Notes under the pieces: model-generated
The model's database searches: none
Seen by the model: the letters and a program-made list of their open reading frames with translations, nothing else
What the model was told of the DNA's origin: nothing
Assembly: GCA_965644295.1 (NCBI GenBank)
Contig: CBFFRP010000181.1
Span: 1 to 64,000, forward strand
Reading direction: 5' to 3'
DNA from: Paraphysomonas bandaiensis
Taxonomy: Eukaryota > Chrysophyceae
DNA length: 64,000 bases
Position numbers and translations under genes: made by a program
Part shown: positions 56,260-64,000 of the stretch, in pieces
Layout of the letters: every line of letters begins with the position of its first letter
How positions within the stretch are numbered: the first letter of the stretch is position 1

Positions 56260-57302
56260 ATTGTTTAAAAGATACAATTTTAGTAACGAAGTATACCAAT
56301 TTGTCGTCAATTGTTATATATTTGATTCGTATGGTGTGGTCATTGCTTCCAGATATTTTTTCAATGATCATCATTGTCAACCATTCACTGCCACTAATCA
56401 GTCGCCAAAATATGAAATACATATGTATACTTAATGCTTTCAGAACATTACGGAACATTCGCAGGTGAAAAAATATAAAGAAACATAGAAATACCGGATT
56501 TTGGGAAATTGATAGAAAAAATATACAGTTTTAGACTAAAATTATGAGATCTACGTAAATAAGAGGATATAATGGTGGTGTTTAATAATTTACAATTAGT
56601 ACAACATGAACACCAGCTTATACAATAGTGGAATAAACCATTATAGTTGCCAGTATGGTTAACAATATAAACTGTGTATTGCACATTGTTTGTAGTTCGA
56701 CAGTTTTATACACAACTAAAATGGATATATTTATGTAAGAGGAATGTAATATACCTATTCTATATAACTGTTTGAACTGTGGATACTCTGTGAGGAGGAT
56801 GTCGTCGAAGAAGTCATCACAGGCAAAGCTATCAACATGATACTGTACTATTTCCATATAGACGTAAATATTGACCGTCTTCATCAAGGATTAATTGCTT
56901 TTAATTCCTTTTACTATGTTGTAAACAGTTTTATAGAATTTGGCTAGTCTGCTTGGTACATCTTCCCGTACTGGCAGAGTGGGCAGGAGCACGAAAGCAC
57001 GAATTAAACAGTTTATTTTTATTTGCTAGTATATCATTCAGATACAGTCCCGAAGCCAGCATTATTCTTGCATCTATTCAACAAGGTGTCGATAATACTA
57101 TCCTTGCAATACTTTGCTTTTGACGTACTTATATATTCCACTACATTGCCATGAACGTATATGTCCAAGACCATGACTCTGAGGTATTTTGTAGAAAGTA
57201 CATCATCGATTCGATCATCATTTCTTCTGCAACAGTTCCCACGTAGCAGTAAAGTACAGTTCATTTCAAGTCGCATTTCTTTCTAACCTAACAAGAATTT
57301 CG
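56260..57302 (-). other. Intergenic with two small, loosely similar ORFs
   Basis: Two minus-strand ORFs (56618-56887, 89 codons; 57034-57276, 80 codons) share a pattern: a start region with NIYVYMEIVQYHVDS versus DIYVHGNVVEYISTS, followed 10 residues later by D..DDILLTE versus D.IIDTLLNR. They may be decayed or spliced members of a small gene pair. No family is recognised and neither is secure. Confidence 0.25.
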
Positions 57303-57306
57303 GTTC

Positions 57307-57762
57307 TTACTTCAGATTTCTCGTCTTGACTTTCAATTCATCAAAAGGTTGCTCTACATCTGCTGCTACCTTTTCTATAACATCGCTTTCGTTCAGGAAT
57401 TTCTATAACTATATTAAAATACGACAGGTTGTTACGTCCATATATCATACCTGATGAATTTTCCTAGCCGAATCGTACCCGACTCCAGCAGCTACGTATA
57501 ACCATTGAAGTACGGATAGAATGGTGCGCGGGAGCATAATGGGCCAGATCAGTACGGATAACTTTTTCTCCCGAAGAGCAGGTAATGGGAGTTGGTTACC
57601 ATCAAGATGTGCTCTTCCTGTCTCAGATTGTCAATCTTGGGTAATGTAAATACATCAGGCTTGAAAACATATCGATTCTCTATAATCGGTAGTCCGCCAA
57701 TATAACGTCGCTACCTCTCTCAATTCTGAGGTCTCACATAGCGTTGAAAGCACGTTTCCCAT
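57307..57762 (-). CDS. Tentative small spliced gene with a hydrophobic segment (4 exons)
   Basis: A consistent model joins 57762-57715, 57677-57600, 57561-57451 and 57402-57307, giving 110 aa in phase throughout. The N-terminus MGNVLSTLCETSELRE has a glycine second residue of the myristoylation type. The second exon reads NRYVFKPDVFTLPKIDNLRQ. The third exon holds a hydrophobic stretch (LSVLIWPIMLPRTILSVLQW) that could be one membrane helix. The last exon (KFLNESDVIEKVAADVEQPF..) is amphipathic and ends TAA. Two of the three introns are only 37 and 38 nt, shorter than most here, so the model needs transcript support. No family was recognised. Confidence 0.42.
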
Positions 57763-58351
57763 GCCTTCTCATAAATTTTTGATCTTGTCATGTTATGGTA
57801 GTACTAAAAAGCGGATGTGATTCTTGGGTAGCTTAGCCACTAACCAATTTCAATGGTGATAGAGAATGTCGTATTGAAAACAATCTAGGTTCTTAAACTC
57901 GTAGTTAAGAACGACAGTGTATTTTACTTTTCCTTACGCAGCACTAGATACTAGGCAATCCTACTACGAATGCCGATATGGTGCATATTTAACATGTTGT
58001 GTTTACTACTCCGGTTCATTCTAAATTTTAACTAGTAAGATAAGTTCTTTCGTGGGAAATGTTGATCTACTATTGGTATGATATTAGTACGTACTCTCGG
58101 TGTCATGTCGCCAATTCCACTAATAAACTAACCAATATGTATTTAACTATAAATGATACGTTTTCAGCACTGAGCACTGAATATTTCAAAGAAATGGTGA
58201 AGTGGGGTTATTGTCAACAACTTCATTAAATAATTACCATGCTGACTACCAGACACCAATTATTCCAACCTCATGTCCATTCTCTCATGCTGTTCCACAG
58301 TAAAAATTATAGCATTCCGAGAAGAATTACATAGCACAATGCATGTACCCT
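57763..58351. other. Intergenic, nothing recognised
   Basis: This is AT-rich flank between the tentative small gene and the membrane-protein gene. No motif or ORF of note was seen. Confidence 0.45.
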
Positions 58352-58974
58352 CTATACGGTACCCTTGTAAGTTGGAGCAGGAGTGGCAGTTGCAGTTGCA
58401 ATTGGTGGGCTCTCCTCTTCAAGCTGAGCCTTGGAAGTTGATGAACCATAATCAGGATACACCTGCTCCGGACCACACATTTTCATTACTAAAATACAAA
58501 GATGTAAAAATACGGCTATACCTGTTCGATTTCAAGAGGGGTTCTTATAGTTTTTTTCTCATTTAGCGATCTGTTTCAAGTATTAAATTCATCTACAAAC
58601 AATTTGTACAACTATTCTCACGCACCCACAAAGAGCCGAAGAGAAATATATTGAAACAGCAAATGCAACAATGGCACCAAGAAGCTCGACAAAACAGGCA
58701 AAACCAAAGCCCGCGGACAGTTCATCAAATCCCTCTTCCTGCCAATTAGCTGTAGAAAACAAAATATTAGTACACTTTATAAGAAAAAGCAATATATCGT
58801 ACTTGTTCCACTAACATCTTTTCTCAGATCATAAGCATTAGATTGTCCACCATCCTCACATGCGAGACCTAGAAGTAGAAGGCCCACACCCGCAAATCCC
58901 AAAGACAAGGCAACCTTTAACTTTGCATACTCGTGAAAATCACGAGATGGAAAAGTAAGAGTATCAGCACTCAT
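58352..58974 (-). CDS. Small membrane protein with two hydrophobic segments (3 exons)
   Basis: Exons are 58974-58803, 58749-58630 and 58488-58352, in phase, encoding 142 aa. The first membrane segment lies in exon 1 (LKVALSLGFAGVGLLLLGLA), followed by a short polar stretch (CEDGGQSNAYDLRKDVSG). Exon 2 gives a second, longer hydrophobic segment (FGFACFVELLGAIVAFAVSI). The tail (CGPEQVYPDYGSSTSKAQ.. ending KGTV) is soluble and Thr/Ala/Pro-rich. The layout is loosely like half of a MARVEL-type four-helix protein, but no family is certain. The second donor (GTGGGT at 58629) was chosen because it alone keeps the frame into exon 3. Stop is TAG. Confidence 0.65.
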
Positions 58975-59642
58975 GGATAATAATGACAATAGTTAATAAC
59001 TGTCTATTAGTCACTTTATGAACAATACTTGCTGCTCAATGATATGTGTATGCCCTATGCAACACTATGCAATATATGCTGTGTTTTAGTGATACTGTGT
59101 ATATACTGCTGTACCTATACAAAAAACACGAACATCATATTTTATTAGAAAAATTATTTAGCCCGCACCGCAGGTGCGGGATCCCGCACCCTTGTTTTTA
59201 CACAAAGGCCGCACAGCAAGTGCGCCCATCGAGTGATCCAATCAGCAGAGTGCATCATAGCATAGTGCATCATATCACATGCATCGAGTATATGTATATA
59301 GTAATATGACGAGGCAGCCATATGCAGCAGATACACGTTAATGAGTGCTTGAATGATAGGTGATAACATGTTGCTACCATCTTATTTCATGAAACTGTGA
59401 GATGAGATATGCAGTTACTGGACGAGGTTTATAAGGCTGTATGGAGAGGAACTGTGAAGGGCTGTATATTATGGTATGAAGTGATTTGATATGGATATCA
59501 ATGATTGAATTCCAGGTGGGAGCATCATGCTCCCATCATCCTATTTAAAGTGTCAGGTATGTAGAGAGATGAGAAGTGGTACATTTGAAGGAATAGAAGG
59601 CTGTATATCATGCATGCACTATGTTGTGTGATGGTATATGAT
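58975..59642. other. Intergenic with a short GC-rich palindromic patch
   Basis: At 59161-59190 the AT-rich context is broken by CCCGCACC-GCA-GGTGCGGG followed by ATCCCGCACCC, a hairpin-forming patch. Nothing else was recognised. Confidence 0.5.
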
Positions 59643-60050
59643 ATGCTGAATGTTGTCATGGTTTATTATGCTGTTGTAGGCGCAATGACGTTTATACTTA
59701 CCGGTGCAAGAGGGATGCCTAAGCGACACAAGCGCCCGGCTGCCCCTGTACCATCTTGCAGTGAATATGTGTCATGTTGTGTAAGGGTATGCAGTATGGC
59801 TGTATGTGATAAGAATTCTGAACGGTGTGGAATAATAAAATGCTGAAGGCTGTGATGGTTTATTATGCTGTTGTAGGCGCAATGACGTTTATACTTACCG
59901 GTGCAAGAGGGATGCCTAAGCGACACAAGCGCCCGGCTGCCCCTGTTCCATCTTGCAGTGAATATGTGTCATGTTGTGTAAGGGTATGCAGTATGGCTGT
60001 ATGTGATAAGAATTCTGAACGGTGTGGAATAATAAAATGCTGAACGCTGT
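59643..60050 (+). repeat. Two tandem 197-bp units, each encoding the same small Cys-rich ORF
   Basis: The unit from 59643 is repeated from 59840 with only a few substitutions. Each contains a 67-codon ORF (59643-59846 and 59840-60043). The start of copy 2 overlaps the stop of copy 1 by 7 nt. The ORF begins with a hydrophobic stretch (VMVYYAVVGAMTFILTGARG), then a basic MPKRHKRPAAPVP segment, and ends with seven Cys in about 30 residues (SCSEYVSCCVRVC to ERCGIIKC). This looks like a signal peptide followed by a cysteine-rich peptide. No family was recognised, and chance coding is possible in so short a repeat. Confidence 0.6.
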
Positions 60051-60577
60051 GATGGTTGATTATACTGTTGTATGCTCTGTAAATAATGATACGATGTATT
60101 CCAATTACTAATGAATCATTAATTATAAGGGTACAGTATAAAAAGTTGATGGAGTGGTTATAAATGAATACATATAGGCATTCTACAGATTACTAACATC
60201 AGACTGTGTCGAATAATAAAATGCTGCACGCTGTAATGGTTGATTATACTGTTGTATGCTCTGTAAATAATGATACGATGTATTCCAATTACTAATGAAT
60301 CATTAATTATAAGGGTACATTATAAAAAGTTGATGGAGTGGTTATAAATGAATACATATAGGCATTCTACAGATTACTAACATCAGACTGTGTCGAATAA
60401 TAAAATGCTGAACGCTGTAATGGTTGATTATACTGTTGTATGCTCTGTAAATAATGATACGATGTATTCCAATTACTAATGAATCATTAATTATAAGGGT
60501 ACATTATAAAAAGTTGATGGAGTGGTTATAAATGAATACATATATTGGCATTCTACAGATTACTAACATCAGACTGA
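60035..60577 (+). repeat. Three tandem 184-bp units
   Basis: The motif TATGCTCTGTAAATAATGAT recurs at 60071, 60255 and 60439. Units are nearly identical, each containing AATCATTAATTATAAGGGTAC and CAGATTACTAACATCAGACTG. Each unit starts with AATAATAAAATGCTG.ACGCTG, the same head as the 197-bp units just upstream. Confidence 0.93.
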
Positions 60578-60653
60578 AGTTTCCTTTTCTTTGTCCTTGG
60601 AATAATGTTACCATCACTGTCCCTTCGTGCACTCATTGCATCATATATACTGT

Positions 60654-62847
60654 TTATGTATTTCTTAGAGGCTTTTTTTTGGGGTGAAACTTGTCGTAAT
60701 TTTCCTGACCAAATAAATCAACAATAACACGCAATTCAACCTTTTCAGCTATGCATTTTAAATTACTCTTCCATTCTCTGTACGAAGTAGACTGACTTGC
60801 CATACAGGGTTTCGGCTCATCAAGAAAACGTTTCTCGTCATCGTACAATAGGCCGAGTCCTTTAGTCAATACTCGATTTAGTTTTTTCTGTTTGTTGACG
60901 TTGTCTACCATAGGGTATCTCTTTCCTACAATTTCATGTAATTCATAATCAAAATAGTCAATAATAACTGTTGATAAGCATAATTTTTCGAGAGTTTTAT
61001 ATTGAATGAAGGATATATGGGGCATGCGCTGCATGTTAACTCTCATGTATTGAAAAACATTTGTCGTAGTAGTGGATGGACCTTTGGAAGGTCCTTCAGT
61101 AATCGGAGGCAAGACTGTAGGCGATGTAGGTATCCGTGATACAGTCTCTGAAGTTGGTATAGTGGTATCCGTTGGAATATTTTTCAAGCCTTCTAGAATA
61201 TCAGCCACAGCAGTGTCTAATTTCTTGTGCAGATCAGCTATTGCAATAGTTTGGGTGTCACACTTTCTATGAAGCTGTTGTATTTGGTCTCGAAGAATGC
61301 GATTCTCCTGGTAAATTTCGTCTACATTTCTTGTGTCTACAAAATTAAGGCGAAGCCATTCCTCCTCAATCGCAGCACTCCATTGCATTATGTCATTCCA
61401 AGTGAAATGGTGGCGCATCATGTTGTGCTTGAATTTACAAACCACTGCATGTTGTGCCGTGTATTTAGAAACAAATGATGGTAACCTCATAAGGAATGTA
61501 GCAAACACAGAGAGTTTAAATTGAAATAGACAGCCATCAACCCCAAATTCTGGGTAAGTGAGTGGATAACATGTTTCGATTAACGCCATCACTTGTTCTC
61601 GGTTTCCATTGTTGATAAATACACACTCGGGTGGATATATCTTATTCCTGGGATTAGAGTAGCCACTTAAAATTTTTCCACCCACAGCAATAGTGACATC
61701 TAGTCCCATGATATACTCAAAAATGCTGCACTCTCCGGAGAAGTCCCATCCTCCACGCATAATCGCATGGAAGATGCCGCCTGACTGACTACTGGCTATG
61801 TCAGTTGCAGCCCCGACTCTAAGACCCTTGCCTGTTGTTTCCTTTGTAACTCCAGGTACCTTCCCGATCATTTGTTTTAGTAGCTTAGAAACAAATTGAC
61901 TAGCGCTTGATGTAGTCAATGCTAGATCTGGAAAGACGAAGTCACCGTTGAGATCTGCTGCAGTACAGGACATCCAGTACATTGAATAAGCGAAGAAAAC
62001 ACAAGTCTCTAGACAAGAGTAGTCGGGAAAAAAGTTCATTGTTTTGATAGAAGCCACCTTCAATTCTGTCCAATCAAACGTTAAGTATCCATCGCAGTGC
62101 CACATTGCATTATTATACGAAGCAAACATTGCTTCAGACACCCGACCAACAGCAGCAAACGTGAAAACCAAATAGAGATTGTACAATGAATACTTCTTCA
62201 CTTCTAAATAAAGTTTATTAGCATACAGTAAATCATAGATATGTGAAGTATGTCCACTTACCGGAGAAATCAGATGCCCGATGTATAATGTATTCACCTA
62301 TGCGCTTCATTAGTTCTTTCCCCACTGGACTTGTTTTCTCTGATATACGCACTCCTTGTGCGATACACCGCTTGATAATATGCTTTGATACTGCCGCTCT
62401 CACATCTTTGTACCACAGCTCATTGGAGCTGCTTAATAACTCATTTCTTTTAAATCGCTTCGTCAGCGCAGTCTTCGTGTCTGACAAATACTGCCAAGCA
62501 GTACCTAGGGTCAAAGGCTTCTTCGTTGTTCCATGGACGGCGTGATCGATCAAAAAGCCACCGAAACATTGAAATAGTTCTACATTTATATCACTGTCTA
62601 TGAGTTCCTTATACCTCTTCTTCCCGTCGAACCGCATCTCCAAGTACTTCGCAAACTGAGCTAACGCAGAGGAGTTACGATTTTTGGTTTCCCCATCACC
62701 GACTTTTCTAATGCCCCCTGTGGTAGTTGATTCCGTGGTAGTTGATTCCGTGGTAGTTGATTCCGTGGTAGTTGATTCCGTGGTAGTTGATTCCATGCTA
62801 CTATGATATGTTCTCGCTGTTATTATGTTCTGTATGTATGATACCAT
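60654..62847 (-). CDS. Crypton-type tyrosine recombinase (2 exons)
   Basis: Exons are 62847-62262 and 62203-60654, in phase (intron GTAAGT..TTATTTAG, 58 nt), encoding 711 aa. The start region has five near-perfect TTEST repeats. A SAM-like/N-terminal DNA-binding region follows (SALAQFAKYLEMRFDGKKRY; FGGFLIDHAVHGT). The catalytic tyrosine-recombinase domain shows the first Arg in AAVGRVSEAMFAS, the second in GKGLRVGAATDIA, and the C-terminal block MRGGWDFSGECSIFEYIMG with the likely nucleophile Tyr. The remainder is a coiled-coil stretch (YQENRILRDQIQQLHRKC) and a variable tail. This is the gene of a Crypton DNA transposon, which integrates via a circular intermediate. No internal stop was found, so the copy may be intact. 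Element ends were not identified. Confidence 0.88.
62716..62796 (-). repeat. 15-bp minisatellite inside the recombinase gene
   Basis: The 15-bp block GTGGTAGTTGATTCC is repeated about five times and encodes TTEST repeats at the N-terminus of the recombinase. Confidence 0.9.
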
Positions 62848-63795
62848 GCTGTGATGAGAGAGCTCCTCCTTCAACACCCACCTCCCTGGATCTATTACTC
62901 ACCAGCAACACCATACATACCACTGGTCACTCATCATCACCACTTATATAGTTCCACACCATTATGGTGCGGGCTTGAGTACGGTACCTTCCACATTTTA
63001 CAGAAAACTGTATGCACTGAATATCTATTACAAGCGCAATCTTTACGATCTTTAATGGCCAAATTCAGTTTACATTTTACTCTGTAGAACACAACAATAC
63101 AGCAATATTGATATGAATGCTTTGTTGAATTTTAGTTTTTGTCCAGTTACGAAATGTTTTTATACCATCTGTATGATATGTACTGAACATATTTCTTGAG
63201 TAAAAATATTTTCTGAAAATTGTCACCATCTATGTAGTTCTGTACAATATGGCCCTAACAAATCGTCCAGAAATGTTCCTTCATTAACCAGTTTAGTCCG
63301 GCTCTCATAATCGAGACTGTCCTTTCGCTATAACTGAACATTTCAAAGTTATTATGATCTATAGCGATACCTGTATTAACAGGATATCATCCATCAATAA
63401 GACATAAGTATATATATATATCGGCTGAAGATATCTGTTGCCGTAGAAATACTGTGTTCTTGATATCGTTTGTGTCTTCTGTTATGAGAACTCGAATCAT
63501 TGTAGTCGAATCCTATTACGATGCACGATACATGTGTCCAAAGCAACTTCCGTCATCATCATAGTTCTTTAGGTGAGCTTTTTTTCACCTGTAAATGATC
63601 CCTTATACTTCTGTTCTTTCCGTGTCTCTTCGATTGGATAAATTTAGTGTTTTCTTCATTAATCCAATCACTGTAATCTGCAAATTGCTTTTATCTCACT
63701 ACAATGGTGCATCATTATCTGTTAGGTACGTATTAGTGTAAAGTTGATTCAATTCCAACGCATTTTATCAGGGCCCGATAACAATATATTGCTAG
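62848..63795. other. Non-coding flank of the Crypton gene
   Basis: This is AT-rich. No ORF or shared repeat was recognised. Confidence 0.45.
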
Positions 63796-64000
63796 CAAAA
63801 ATTAATAATATATATTGAAAGTCTTATTATTAGCAATAGGCGTTAATTATCTGCACCAGCTTAGAAAACCAGTCAAGCTGTATAGGCATCTCCCATTTAC
63901 CATTAACTAACTCTTATATCCTACTAAATATATTGCAATATATTGATAATAAAACATTAGCTCGATCGGTAGTTAGTAGAGGTTTTAACATGATGACGAA
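63796..64000 (-). repeat. Dispersed hairpin repeat, inverted tail copy at the window edge
   Basis: The reverse complement of the tail end is visible: GAAAGTCTTATTATTAGCAA, TAGGCGTTA, CTGCACCAGCTTAG and TATCCTACTA. It continues beyond the window or is truncated. Confidence 0.75.

Overview
This window is nuclear DNA of an intron-rich, AT-rich microbial eukaryote. The host genes carry short spliceosomal introns (about 31-190 nt, GT..AG) and there is no operon organisation. Several features point to a protist, with a weak lean to stramenopiles: a large LRR/EF-hand protein of a protist-type architecture, an EF-hand/LSD1-type zinc-ribbon protein, a Crypton-type tyrosine recombinase of the kind common in oomycetes and algae, and bacterial-style metabolic fusions (OtnK-like kinase fused to class II aldolase; two-domain high-molecular-weight FabG). 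No rRNA or tRNA gene was found, so the lineage call is inference only.

Region 1 (1-14.2 kb) is a nest of mobile elements. A minus-strand Ty3/gypsy-type LTR retrotransposon (pol 1-2470, gag 2492-4108) has gag and pol in one frame separated by a single UGA. It abuts a 5'-truncated LINE (RT + RNase H + Cys/His motif). The LINE ORF is split by a complete Tc1/mariner-superfamily transposon (7778-9883, exact 28-bp TIRs, TA duplication); joining across the insertion restores the LINE frame to a stop at 10004. Next come about five near-identical 424/438-bp tandem copies of a retroelement Pol C-terminus, then degraded LTR-like repeats.

Region 2 (14.4-30.5 kb) is a gene block arranged largely as divergent pairs: a GT34-like glycosyltransferase facing a 1368-aa LRR/EF-hand protein; an EF-hand/zinc-ribbon protein facing a probable RNase P/MRP subunit (POP4/Rpp29); a TPD-nuclease fused to two KH domains; and an EEP-family nuclease/phosphatase facing ribosomal protein eL19. 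A 148-bp perfect-arm foldback element and solo LTRs sit between them.

Region 3 (30.5-38.9 kb) is repeat-rich. It has one uncharacterised gene (34.6-35.8 kb) and several copies of a dispersed repeat family with conserved hairpins.

Region 4 (38.9-48.3 kb) holds an 11-exon OtnK-aldolase fusion, a 3-exon FabG4-like reductase and an 11-exon TPR protein with a probable mitochondrial presequence. Region 5 (48.8-64 kb) holds more repeats, a 7-exon mitochondrial carrier, a two-PH-domain protein, a tentative small spliced gene, a small membrane protein, two tandem arrays (one encoding a duplicated Cys-rich small ORF), an apparently intact two-exon Crypton recombinase, and another copy of the dispersed repeat at the right edge.

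Exon boundaries were worked out by hand from GT/AG sites, reading-frame phase and protein continuity. They should be treated as gene models, not as transcript-proven structures.
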